Assembly (NCBI GenBank): GCA_964598005.1
Contig: CAZRAL010000002.1
Span: forward strand, 1-64,000
Source: CAZRAL01 sp964598005
GTDB taxonomy: Bacteria; Pseudomonadota; Gammaproteobacteria; Burkholderiales; Usitatibacteraceae
Reading direction: 5' to 3'
Length of the DNA: 64,000 bases
Both the position numbers and the translations under genes were made by a program. Of this stretch, positions 1 to 7,885 are shown piece after piece. Positions within the stretch are counted from its first letter, which is position 1; every line of letters starts with the position of its first letter. The notes beneath the pieces are model-generated. The model was not told the DNA's origin and searched no databases. It saw only the letters and a list, made by a program, of their open reading frames with translations.

Positions 1-14
1 CCGCCGTATCAGTT

Positions 15-284
15 TTATCTGTTGATTTGAATTTTGCAGGGACGACTAAATAAGGGGGTATCCGTGCCAATTACTTCCAGAGCCGTACGTTCGCTGGCCG
101 GTATATCAGCGGCAATATGAATCGATTTGATCAGCACCCGCTGTTCTGCTTTTTCATAAAATCCTAGTTTGCCCGCGCCTCGGGGCAATACTGAAAGCAA
201 AGGCATGCCTTGTACCACACGACCTAACAAGGTGATATTGCGGTCAAGGGGGCGCGGTGCGTGGCCACCTTTCCGGGTAGTGTC
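15..284 (-). pseudogene. 3' fragment of a cyclophilin-type peptidyl-prolyl isomerase
   Basis: The reverse strand reads GHAPRPLDRNITLLGRVVQG and continues to a stop at 15-17. This matches the C-terminal third of bacterial cyclophilins of the kind ending in an ADIPASERT...TDTPLF tail. Going upstream, similarity stops near 262-270 and an in-frame TGA lies at 285-287. The N-terminal catalytic part is not found in the following sequence, so the gene is cut rather than merely lacking a start. The sequence just beyond the break (about 280-300) looks foreign and may be the end of an insertion sequence, but I cannot name it. No ATG or GTG precedes the fragment, so it is probably not expressed. Confidence 0.6.
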
Positions 285-298
285 TCAGTTTAAAGTCC

Positions 299-350
299 CC
301 CATCGGGGATCCGCAAATCCCTCGCCTTTAGGCGACAGGAAAGTAACATA
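299..350 (+). repeat. dispersed hairpin repeat, copy 1
   Basis: About 30 bases around ATCGGGGATCCGCAAAT closely resemble the glnK-amt spacer at 11338-11385 (ATCGGGGGATCCGTAAAT). Both continue with CCCTCGCCT and contain a small stem-loop, here TCGCCT-TT-AGGCGA. Function unknown; it looks like a dispersed repeat. Confidence 0.4.
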
Positions 351-358
351 TGTGGGAT

Positions 359-532
359 GAAAGACTATAAGGCGGGAAGCCACACGATATCGTGTTCAGC
401 ACTTCGCTATAGCTGAAATTATTGCCTATAAATCCGATAGTAAAAGCGGCGCGGAGGTGGTTGCGAGTATCCCGGTTGAAGAATAGGCTAACTTGATCAA
501 AGCCGTAGCGGTTGATGCGGAGCCGTCATAGC
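359..532 (+). pseudogene. degenerate coding remnant, unidentified
   Basis: An ATG at 359 opens a frame beginning MKDYKAGSHT, which resembles the first residues of IS200/IS605 TnpA transposases, but it stops after about 18 codons. A second, shifted frame then reads AEIIAYKSDSKSGAEVVASI, runs to TAG at 484-486, and stays coding-like to a second TAG at 529-531. The pattern of one shift and one internal stop suggests a decayed gene. I do not recognise the second part, and the IS200 resemblance rests on only ten residues. Confidence 0.3.
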
Positions 533-557
533 CCCAGTGAGGGTTAACGATCGATGA

Positions 558-1817
558 TCAAGCAGGGCGCAGTCGCACCACTTTTATCATCTTGTCCTGA
601 ACCTGCAAAATTTCGATGGGGTAGCTATCAATTTTAATGCTAGTACCCGGTTCGGGAATATCTTCGAGGCGTTCCAACAGTAAGCCATTGATTGTTTTGG
701 GGCCATCCAGATCGAATTTAAATCCCAGTTTGCGATTCAAAACCCGTAGCGGGCAGGCTCCTTCGACCAGCACGCTACCATCTTGCTGTTTGCGGTAAAG
801 CACGGCCAGTGTCGGGCTTTGGCTGGTGAATTCACCGACAATTTCTTCAAGGATATCCTGAAGCGTCACCAGCCCCTGAATTTCGCCGTATTCGTCCACC
901 ACCAATGCCATACGCCGCTGCTGTTCCTGAAAATGTGAAAGTTGCTGGAGCAAGGGCGTACCTTCCGGAATGTAATAAGGCTCACGCATGATTTCGCGCA
1001 ACGTCTCTTTGGAAAGCGGCTCCTTGCGCGATGCGTTCAACACTTTGCGCACATGAACCAGGCCGATCACGTTCGACAAGTCGCCGTCATAAATCACCAG
1101 GCGGGTATGATGCGCTGTTGCCAATGTATTGCGAATATCCTCGATCTTGTCGTTGATATCCACGCCTTCGATCCGCGCGCGTGGGGCCATGGTGTCATCG
1201 ACTGTCATGTTTTCCAGATCGAACAGATTGACCATGATGTTGTGATGTTTTTTGGGGATAAAATGCCCTCCTTCCAGTACCAGCGTACGCAATTCTTCCA
1301 TGGAAAGCAGTGAATGCCCTTCGGCAACTGGCTTGATGCGCAATAAATTCAAAATGATGCGTACCAATACATTGATAAACCACATCAGCGGTTTGGTTAC
1401 CCAGATCATCGGCTTCAAGCCATAACTTGCACCCAAGGCCAGCGTCTCGGAGTAGGTCGCCCCCAGCACCTTGGGCAGGATTTCAGAAAAAATGAGGATG
1501 CAGAACGAGGCCGAGGTGGTGGCAATCGCCAGCACATACTCACCCTCGCCAAATAGACGGTGGCAAATTTCTGCGACCAACAGAGTAGTAGCCGCATTGA
1601 TCACGGTGTTGCCGGCCAGAATGAAGGAGAGCAACTCTTCGGTTTTTTCCAGCAATCCGCTCGCATAACGCGCGCCGCGGCTGCCTTGTTTGACCAGATG
1701 CCGCAGGCGATAGCGATTGAGCGCCATCATGCAGGTTTCCGACAACGAGAAGAAGCCGGAAGACGCCAGCATGATGGCGAGGGCAACGAAAAGCCAGCTA
1801 ATCGGGATGTCTGTCAT
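558..1817 (-). CDS. yfjD: HlyC/CorC (CNNM-CBS) family membrane protein
   Basis: The 419-residue protein has the CNNM architecture. An N-terminal membrane domain of about four hydrophobic segments (residues 1-190) includes FFSLSETCMMALNRYRL and the SEILPKVLGA signature. It is followed by a CBS pair (about 205-330, with TMAPRARIEGVD and VVDEYGEIQGLVTLQDILEE) and a C-terminal CorC_HlyC domain ending IKVVRLRPA. The family is linked to Mg2+/Co2+ efflux or homeostasis in the inner membrane; the substrate is not shown here. It is transcribed away from ffh together with ypjD, the same neighbourhood as corB(yfjD)-ypjD-ffh in enterobacteria. ATG start; 14 bp separates it from ypjD, so they are probably co-transcribed. 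Confidence 0.9.
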   Translation of the reverse strand: MTDIPISWLFVALAIMLASSGFFSLSETCMMALNRYRLRHLVKQGSRGARYASGLLEKTEELLSFILAGNTVINAATTLLVAEICHRLFGEGEYVLAIATTSASFCILIFSEILPKVLGATYSETLALGASYGLKPMIWVTKPLMWFINVLVRIILNLLRIKPVAEGHSLLSMEELRTLVLEGGHFIPKKHHNIMVNLFDLENMTVDDTMAPRARIEGVDINDKIEDIRNTLATAHHTRLVIYDGDLSNVIGLVHVRKVLNASRKEPLSKETLREIMREPYYIPEGTPLLQQLSHFQEQQRRMALVVDEYGEIQGLVTLQDILEEIVGEFTSQSPTLAVLYRKQQDGSVLVEGACPLRVLNRKLGFKFDLDGPKTINGLLLERLEDIPEPGTSIKIDSYPIEILQVQDKMIKVVRLRPA

Positions 1818-1831
1818 ATTCGAACCAATCC

Positions 1832-2668
1832 TTAAATACGTTTAAGGATAATTTCAAGCACGAACTTGCTGCCGATATAGGAAAGTAGTAGCAGAATAAA
1901 GCCTGTCAGTGTCCAGTGTATGGCGGTGCGGCCCCGCCAGCCAAATTTCCAGTGGCCTATTAACAGGCCCGCAAAAATCAGCCACGACACCATTGCAAAA
2001 AATGTTTTGTGGTTAAACTGAAATGCTTTATTGAAAAGCGCTTCGGAAAAAAATACGCCGGTGAGCAAGGTCAGCGTAAGAAGTATGAACGCGGCAGTCA
2101 GCAGTTGAAACAGCAACTGCTCGATACGCAGTAACGGCGGCAAGCCTTGCAGGACGGGCGGCAGGGTTCCGCGATGCAGCCATTTCTCCAAAAACAGCAT
2201 CAATAGCGCGTGTAATGCGGCCACAGCAAACAGGCTATAAGCCAGTATGGCGACCACAAAGTGCAAGCGAAATGGCAAGCTCATGCCATATTCCACAATG
2301 CGGTGCCCAGGTAGGTTAATCGTCAGCAAACTACACAGAATGGCAACCGGTGCGATATATAAGGCAGCCAGATTGACCAACTGGCTCGTGTACCCCACCA
2401 AAACGTAAATAAGCAGCGTCAGCCATACGATCAGCGACAAAGCATGCGAAAAACCGATGTTCAATCCTTCGCCGCCAAATAATGCTTCATAAAGTGCCCA
2501 ACCATGCACGATCAATGCAAGGGCAAGCAGTGCCTTGACCGTACTCAGGCGGCCGGATAAGCCAGAGGCCGGGACATGCGCTACCGTTGCGGGACGCGGC
2601 ATCCATGCGGCAAGCACCGCAAGGAGATAAAAAATCAAGGTGGTAGAATTAAGGTCGAATTTCAACAT
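1832..2668 (-). CDS. ypjD: CcsA-like cytochrome c assembly family protein YpjD
   Basis: The 278-residue polytopic protein has about eight hydrophobic helices and the pattern of the CcmF/CcsA/CcmC superfamily (cytochrome c assembly, PF01578). Histidines that could bind haem are seen in the FRLHFVVAILAYSLF stretch and near the C-terminus in LLIGHWKFG and AIHWTL. Its cellular role is unsettled: the YpjD branch has been annotated both as a haem-handling protein and as an inner-membrane partner of the CNNM protein encoded next to it. Divergent from ffh, with about 96 bp between start codons, so the promoters of both units lie in 2669-2764. Confidence 0.85.
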   Translation of the reverse strand: MLKFDLNSTTLIFYLLAVLAAWMPRPATVAHVPASGLSGRLSTVKALLALALIVHGWALYEALFGGEGLNIGFSHALSLIVWLTLLIYVLVGYTSQLVNLAALYIAPVAILCSLLTINLPGHRIVEYGMSLPFRLHFVVAILAYSLFAVAALHALLMLFLEKWLHRGTLPPVLQGLPPLLRIEQLLFQLLTAAFILLTLTLLTGVFFSEALFNKAFQFNHKTFFAMVSWLIFAGLLIGHWKFGWRGRTAIHWTLTGFILLLLSYIGSKFVLEIILKRI

Positions 2669-2764
2669 GCTGTTGTCTTGCTGTTGTTTATTTGCTGCCG
2701 CCCTGCTTCCGTCAAATAATAGGTGCGCAGGGCTCTGAGTTTACACTATTAAAATCACTCATCC

Positions 2765-4117
2765 ATGCTAGATAATCTCACACATCGCCTGGCCGGCATC
2801 GTTAAAAACCTGCGCGGCCAATCCCGTCTGACCGAAGACAATATTGCCGACGCGCTGCGTGAAGTGCGCATGGCTTTGCTGGAGGCCGATGTTGGTTTGC
2901 CGGTGGTCAAGGATTTCATCGCCAGCGTAAAAGCCAAGGCGCTGGGCGCCGAAGTCATGCAAAGTTTGACGCCGGGGCAGGCGTTGATCGGCATCGTCCA
3001 TAAAGAATTGACTCAACTCATCGGCGGCGAAACGGCAGCACTGAATCTTGCTGTGCAGCCCCCTGCGGTCATTTTGATGGCCGGACTTCAGGGCGCCGGA
3101 AAAACCACGACAGTGGGCAAGCTCGCCAAATATCTGCGCGAGCAACTCAAGAAAAAAGTGTTACTGGCCAGTGCCGATGTGTACCGCCCGGCCGCCATCG
3201 AACAATTGAAAATGCTGGCCGGGCAAACCGGCGCGGATTTTTTCCCCAGCGATTCCTCGCAAAAGCCCGTGGATATTGCCGTTTCGGCCAAACAATGGGC
3301 TAAAACGCATTTTCACGATGTGCTGATCGTCGATAGCGCGGGCCGTTTGGCGATCGACGAGGCGATGATGGCCGAAATAAAATCGGTACACGCCGCCGTA
3401 GCACCCATCGAAACGCTGTTTGTGGTCGATGCCATGCAGGGCCAGGATGCGGTCAATGTTGCACGGGCCTTCAACGAGGCGCTGCCTTTGACCGGGGTGG
3501 TATTGACCAAGCTGGATGGCGATTCGCGCGGTGGTGCGGCGCTCTCGGTGCGGCATATCACCGGCAAACCGATCAAGTTTGCGGGCGTTTCAGAAAAAAT
3601 GGACGGGCTCGAACTGTTTCATCCCGAACGTTTGGCTTCGCGCATATTGGGTATGGGCGATGTTTTGTCGCTGATCGAACAGGCGCAAAAAAATGTCGAT
3701 CACGAGGAAGCTAACAAACTCGCCGAAAAAATCAGGAAAGGCAAGGAATTCGATCTGGAGGATTTCAAATCCCAGTTGCAACAAATGCGCAATATGGGCG
3801 GCATGTCGGCGCTGATCGACAAACTCCCTGCGCAATTAAGCCAGGCCGCACAAGGCACGCCGGATCTGGGCGAGGAACAGTTGAAGCGCACCGAAGGCAT
3901 CATTAATTCGATGACCCCAACCGAGCGACGCAAACCTGAATTAATTAAAGCGTCGCGTAAACGCCGCATCGCGACGGGTGCCGGTGTGCCCGTGCAAGAG
4001 GTGAATCGCCTGCTCGCCCAATTTGAACAAATGCGCAAGATGATGAAAATGATGAAGGGCGGCGGGATGGCCAAGATGATGCGGGGGATGAAGGGCATGA
4101 TTCCGGGCCTGCGTTAA
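2765..4117 (+). CDS. ffh: signal recognition particle protein Ffh
   Basis: GTPase of the bacterial SRP; it binds 4.5S RNA and nascent signal sequences and docks with FtsY at the membrane. The 450-residue protein has the N domain (1-90), the G domain (about 95-295) and the Met-rich M domain (about 325-450). The P-loop is GLQGAGKTTT and the G4/G5 region is TKLDGDSRGG. The tail MRKMMKMMKGGGMAKMMRGM is the flexible methionine-rich end. The G3 motif reads DSAGR instead of the usual DTAGR, a conservative change. No 4.5S RNA gene is apparent nearby. Confidence 0.97.
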   Translation: MLDNLTHRLAGIVKNLRGQSRLTEDNIADALREVRMALLEADVGLPVVKDFIASVKAKALGAEVMQSLTPGQALIGIVHKELTQLIGGETAALNLAVQPPAVILMAGLQGAGKTTTVGKLAKYLREQLKKKVLLASADVYRPAAIEQLKMLAGQTGADFFPSDSSQKPVDIAVSAKQWAKTHFHDVLIVDSAGRLAIDEAMMAEIKSVHAAVAPIETLFVVDAMQGQDAVNVARAFNEALPLTGVVLTKLDGDSRGGAALSVRHITGKPIKFAGVSEKMDGLELFHPERLASRILGMGDVLSLIEQAQKNVDHEEANKLAEKIRKGKEFDLEDFKSQLQQMRNMGGMSALIDKLPAQLSQAAQGTPDLGEEQLKRTEGIINSMTPTERRKPELIKASRKRRIATGAGVPVQEVNRLLAQFEQMRKMMKMMKGGGMAKMMRGMKGMIPGLR

Positions 4118-4163
4118 AAAATATCGAGATGGTTTCAATAGATTAATCATAAAAGGAAATGCC

Positions 4164-5567
4164 ATGATCCTCCCTAAAACCCTTGCCACTTTCGCTTTTA
4201 TTGTCTTTGCCACTTTTCATGCGAACGGAGTGCAGGCGCAAAATACCAAACTGACACCGCATCAACAGACTTTGTACGGCCTTTACAAAGAAATGGTCGA
4301 AATCAATAGTGCGGTGCCACATGGTACGGCCGCAATCGTTGAGAAATTGGCGGCGCGGCTCAAGGCCGCAGGATTCGCCGATCGGGAGATCGAAATCGTG
4401 GCGCCGGTTCCCTCCAAAGCCAATCTGGTCGTGCGTTACAAGGGCAGCGGCGCAAAAAAACCTGTGCTGCTGTTGGCGCATATCGATGTGGTCGACGCAC
4501 GCAAAGAAGATTGGTCGGACAATCTCGATCCTTTCACATTAACCGAGCGCGATGGCTACTACTATGGCCGTGGCACGCTGGACGATAAAGCCATGGCGGC
4601 AATCTTTATTGCCAATCTGATCCGTCTGAAACAAGAAGGCTTCATGCCTGCACGCGATATTATCGTGGCGCTCACCGCCGACGAAGAAACTGGCGAGCAC
4701 AACGGCGTTGTGCATCTGCTCAAAAACAGGCGCGAATTGATCGATGCGGAATTCGCTATCAATGAAGGCGGCGGTGGATTATCCCGTGAAGGAAAGCCAT
4801 TCACACAAGGTGTTCAAATCGGGGAAAAAATGTACCTATCCTTTGATTTCGAAGCCACTCATGCCGGCGGGCACAGCTCCGTACCGGGCCGTGAAAACGC
4901 CATATACGATTTATCCGCCGCGCTGGATCGATTGGGAAAATTTGATTTCCCGGCCCGCCTGGGCTACGTAACGCGCGCTTATTTTGCCATGCTGGGCAGC
5001 ATGGAAACCGGGCCGCTGAAACAAGACATCACCGCGCTGGTGACTGACAAGGCCGATGATGCTGCTCTTCAACGTATATCTGCTGTACCTCGCTATAACG
5101 CGCAATTACGCACCACTTGCGTGGCCACCAGGCTCGAAGCCGGACAAGCTGAAAATGCGTTACCCCAACGCGCCAAAGCGGTGGTCAATTGCCGTTTGTT
5201 GCCGGGCGAGCAACCAGATTTCGTGCACACCGAATTGCAAAAACTGGCGGGCAACAGAGTTACGGTTAAGCCACGCGGGCAAGTACGCGCCAGTCCGCCT
5301 ACCGATGCGCAATCGCCTGTTATGACAACGATTGCCCGCATCTCGGAATCGATGTGGCCGGGCGTACCGATTCTGCCTATCATGAGTACTGGGGCAACTG
5401 ATGGTTCACGGCTACGCAACGAAGGCATCCCGACTTACGGCGTGTCAGGCATTTTTGTGGAGTATGGAGAAGTGCGTATTCATGGGCGCGATGAACGCGT
5501 AGGTGTAAAGGAATTTTACGAGGGGCAGGAGTTTCTCTATCGCCTTACCAGGGCATTGACCCAATGA
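4164..5567 (+). CDS. secreted M20/M25/M40 family metallopeptidase
   Basis: The 467-residue protein has a signal peptide (MILPKTLATFAFIVFATFHA, cleavage likely after VQAQ), so it should act in the periplasm or outside. The di-zinc site is recognisable: HIDVVDA (His), YYGRGTLDDKA (bridging Asp), LTADEETGEHNG (catalytic and ligand Glu), INEGGGG, and a C-terminal IHGRDERVGV motif (His). A dimerisation or lid insertion lies around 210-330 (FEATHAGGHSSVPG). Family members are dipeptidases or carboxypeptidases; the substrate cannot be told. It is 46 bp downstream of ffh, preceded by AAAAGGAAATGCC as ribosome binding site. Confidence 0.88.
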   Translation: MILPKTLATFAFIVFATFHANGVQAQNTKLTPHQQTLYGLYKEMVEINSAVPHGTAAIVEKLAARLKAAGFADREIEIVAPVPSKANLVVRYKGSGAKKPVLLLAHIDVVDARKEDWSDNLDPFTLTERDGYYYGRGTLDDKAMAAIFIANLIRLKQEGFMPARDIIVALTADEETGEHNGVVHLLKNRRELIDAEFAINEGGGGLSREGKPFTQGVQIGEKMYLSFDFEATHAGGHSSVPGRENAIYDLSAALDRLGKFDFPARLGYVTRAYFAMLGSMETGPLKQDITALVTDKADDAALQRISAVPRYNAQLRTTCVATRLEAGQAENALPQRAKAVVNCRLLPGEQPDFVHTELQKLAGNRVTVKPRGQVRASPPTDAQSPVMTTIARISESMWPGVPILPIMSTGATDGSRLRNEGIPTYGVSGIFVEYGEVRIHGRDERVGVKEFYEGQEFLYRLTRALTQ

Positions 5568-5712
5568 TGGACTTTAGAAAAGCCGGCGAATTTGGCTGAA
5601 AGGCGCGCCAGTATTGGGCTTCAGCCCTATTTCACTTAAATCGCCACTACTTTTTTAAGGATAATGATTTCCAATTATCCACTGAATGACGCAGCAGAAA
5701 TTCAACAAACAG

Positions 5713-6495
5713 TCAGGAAATTTTTCCTTCGGTCGGCGAACTGGGTCGGGCCTGATAGATTTTCTTGGCCATCCTGCCGGCAAGAAACGCCTCGCGACCC
5801 GCTTCGACTGCTTTTTTCATGGCGCTGGCCATCAATAATGGATTTTGCGCTTGGGCTATCGCCGTATTCATCAATACGCCATCACAACCCAATTCCATGG
5901 CAATGGCTGCGTCAGAGGCCGTGCCAATGCCTGCATCGACCAATACCGGCACCGCCAATCTATCGATAATAATCTGTAAATTCCACGGATTCAGAATGCC
6001 CATTCCCGAGCCGATCAACGACGCCAGCGGCATCACAGCCACACAGCCCATTTCTTCAAGCTGTTTGGCCTGAATCGGGTCATCGCTGCAGTACACCATG
6101 ACCTGAAAGCCATCGACAATCAATTCCTTTGCCGCAATCAGCGTTTCCGGCATATTGGGAAACAGCGTCGTCTCGTCGCCCAGCACTTCCAGCTTTACCA
6201 GCGAATGACCTTCGAGCAGTTCGCGCGCCAGCCGCAGCGTACGCACCGCCTCTTTTGCGGAATAACAACCGGCGGTATTAGGCAGAATAGTGAATCGATC
6301 AGAAGGTAAAAAATCGAGCAGATTGGGCTCGTTGGCATTCTGGCCGATGTTGACGCGACGAATGGCGACGGTCACGATTTCCGCGCCACTTGCATCAATG
6401 GCCTGACGCGTTTCCTTAAAGTCGCGGTATTTACCAGTACCAACCAACAAGCGTGAGTGGTAAACCTTTCCAGCAATGATCAAATCATCGTTCAA
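5713..6495 (-). CDS. thiG: thiazole synthase ThiG
   Basis: ThiG makes the thiazole phosphate moiety of thiamine from 1-deoxy-D-xylulose 5-phosphate, dehydroglycine or iminoglycine, and the sulfur carried by ThiS thiocarboxylate. The 260-residue length is normal for this TIM-barrel enzyme. Visible motifs are SRLLVGTGKY at the start, PNTAGCYSAKEAV, KLEVLGDETTLFPNM containing the Schiff-base lysine, and VDAGIGTASDAA binding phosphate. It follows thiS without a gap. Other thiamine genes (thiC, thiE, thiD) are not in the window. Confidence 0.97.
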   Translation of the reverse strand: MNDDLIIAGKVYHSRLLVGTGKYRDFKETRQAIDASGAEIVTVAIRRVNIGQNANEPNLLDFLPSDRFTILPNTAGCYSAKEAVRTLRLARELLEGHSLVKLEVLGDETTLFPNMPETLIAAKELIVDGFQVMVYCSDDPIQAKQLEEMGCVAVMPLASLIGSGMGILNPWNLQIIIDRLAVPVLVDAGIGTASDAAIAMELGCDGVLMNTAIAQAQNPLLMASAMKKAVEAGREAFLAGRMAKKIYQARPSSPTEGKIS

Positions 6496-6699
6496 CTAAC
6501 CACCTCCTACCGCAATGACGATCTCGACCCGATCTTTGTCGGCAAGCAGCGTCGTTTCCAGGCAACTTTTAGAAATAATTTCGCCGTTGCGTTCAACCGC
6601 AAAACGCTTGCCGGAAAGCGCCAGCGTGGCGACCAGTTGCGCCACATTGGTGCCCACAGGCACCGAGCGGACATCGCCATTGAGATGAATATTCAGCAT
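6496..6699 (-). CDS. thiS: sulfur carrier protein ThiS
   Basis: A 67-residue ubiquitin-fold sulfur carrier ending in VGGG. The terminal Gly-Gly is the site of adenylation and thiocarboxylation by ThiF, and a ThiF/MoeB-like enzyme is encoded at 45027-45815. MLNIHLNGDV and the TLLADKDRVEIVIAVGG stretch are typical. thiS ends one base before thiG begins, so the two are translationally linked. The region upstream, where a promoter or TPP riboswitch would be expected, is occupied by a MITE-like element 26 bp before the start codon, and no TPP riboswitch could be recognised. Confidence 0.95.
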   Translation of the reverse strand: MLNIHLNGDVRSVPVGTNVAQLVATLALSGKRFAVERNGEIISKSCLETTLLADKDRVEIVIAVGGG

Positions 6700-6724
6700 G
6701 AAAAATTACCGAAAATATAACATG

Positions 6725-7012
6725 TGATTACCTGATGTTACGCAGAGAGAAAAATAGCTTCCATGTGAAATGGCTATTTCGTGAAAAGATTTCCGCTTTG
6801 GTTCCCCTCTTTGAAAAAGAGGGGCGGAGGGAAGATTTGCGGTTGATCAACCAACGACAAGCACCGAAAATCCCCCTCGATCCCCCTTTAAAAAGGGGGA
6901 AGTCTGGTTGTGGATTGTTGAAACAATGAAGCGATGCAGAAGCAAAACGATTTTTCTGTGGCATTGACTTTTCCGGAAAAATTCCTTGGCGGTGCGTAAC
7001 ATCAGTGATTAC
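6725..7012. mobile_element. MITE-like element with 12-bp inverted ends and 7-bp target duplication
   Basis: CTGATGTTACGC at 6732-6743 is exactly repeated in inverse as GCGTAACATCAG at 6994-7005, bounding a 274-bp element. Immediately outside both ends is the direct repeat TGATTAC (6725-6731 and 7006-7012), as expected for a target-site duplication. Inside are two strong hairpins: CCCCTCTTT-GAA-AAAGAGGGG (6804-6824) and TCCCCCTTT-AA-AAAGGGGGA (6881-6900). There is no transposase; the open frames are short and repeat-like. It lies between cysE and thiS, both on the minus strand, so it would be transcribed if they share a message. The parent insertion sequence is not identified. Confidence 0.75.
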
Positions 7013-7051
7013 TATTTTCCTTTCAACATACTTTGAAAAACCGGGCAAAAA

Positions 7052-7765
7052 TCAGTTCCCTGCAATTTTCTGCTGCATGGATAAAGACTGCTCCTGTTTT
7101 TCCAATTGCTCCAGGCGCTCGAGCAGGAATTTAATATGCGCATCGGATTCGTCCAGGCGCCAAGCCAACTTTTTTAAAACCGCGTTGAGCGGATCATTAT
7201 CATTGTTCGTTACCGCGTAAGCTGAAAAGGCTTGTTCTGTTCTCATTTGTTCAAGCCCTTCGACTATGCGCGCCGGGATTCCCACTACCGTAGCTCCCAC
7301 AGGTACTTCCTTGACCACCACCGAGTTTGAGCCGATTTTTGCTCCGGCCCCAACCGTAAAGGGCCCCAATATTTTGGCGCCTGCCCCCACTGTGACTCCT
7401 TGCTGCAAAGTGGGATGGCGCTTGCCCTTGTTCCACGACACCCCCCCCAGCGTCACCCCATGATAGAGCGTGCAATCGTCACCAATTTCGGCTGTCTCGC
7501 CGATCACCACACCCATGCCATGATCGATGAATACCCGCCTCCCCACTTCGGCACCTGGATGGATTTCTACACCGGTAAAAAATCGTCCCACGTGCGCCAG
7601 CATACGCGCCAGCCAGCGCAGTCCCGATTTCCATAAACAATGGGAAACGCGATGCAGCCACAGGGCATGCATGCCCGGATAACAGGTTAGCACTTCCCAC
7701 ACCGTTCTGGCAGCGGGATCGCGGGCAAATACAGCGCGGATATCTTCTCGAATTCTTAAAAACAT
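7052..7765 (-). CDS. cysE: serine O-acetyltransferase
   Basis: Transfers acetyl from acetyl-CoA to L-serine, the first step of cysteine synthesis. The 237-residue protein has an N-terminal helical part (1-60) and a left-handed beta-helix of hexapeptide repeats (about 65-190). Motifs include GVEIHPGAEVGRRVFIDHGM, LYHGVTLGGVSWNKGKRHP and VVVKEVPVGATVVGIPARI, which contain the catalytic His and the CoA-binding loop. The C-terminal 45 residues (RTEQAFSAY to the end) are charged and likely variable. The neighbouring thiS/thiG also handle sulfur, but a shared operon is only suggested by orientation. Confidence 0.93.
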   Translation of the reverse strand: MFLRIREDIRAVFARDPAARTVWEVLTCYPGMHALWLHRVSHCLWKSGLRWLARMLAHVGRFFTGVEIHPGAEVGRRVFIDHGMGVVIGETAEIGDDCTLYHGVTLGGVSWNKGKRHPTLQQGVTVGAGAKILGPFTVGAGAKIGSNSVVVKEVPVGATVVGIPARIVEGLEQMRTEQAFSAYAVTNNDNDPLNAVLKKLAWRLDESDAHIKFLLERLEQLEKQEQSLSMQQKIAGN

Positions 7766-7885
7766 GTGAAGAAATCTGGCTGGTTTGCAGACAGCCTGCT
7801 GTTTCTGATTGAAGTAAGCCGTGCTGTGGCAGTTTCAATGGGGCCTTTTGGATGGGCTATCAGGCTATGCATTTCTTTTTCTTCC

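Noticed and set aside
5616..5627. Short stem GGGCT-TC-AGCCC after the M20 peptidase as terminator
   Set aside because: Five-base stem, two-base loop and no T-run; too weak.
6496..6760. Possible TPP riboswitch upstream of thiS
   Set aside because: No recognisable thi-box sequences; the space is mostly taken by the MITE.
6728..7048. 106-residue minus-strand open frame across the MITE
   Set aside because: It spans the inverted-repeat element and its translation (FPLFKGGSRGIF type) is typical of repeat sequence, not of a gene.
7760..7872. 38-residue minus-strand frame between comM and cysE (MHSLIAHPKG...)
   Set aside because: A purine-rich site precedes it, but composition and lack of any recognisable similarity give no support for a real gene.
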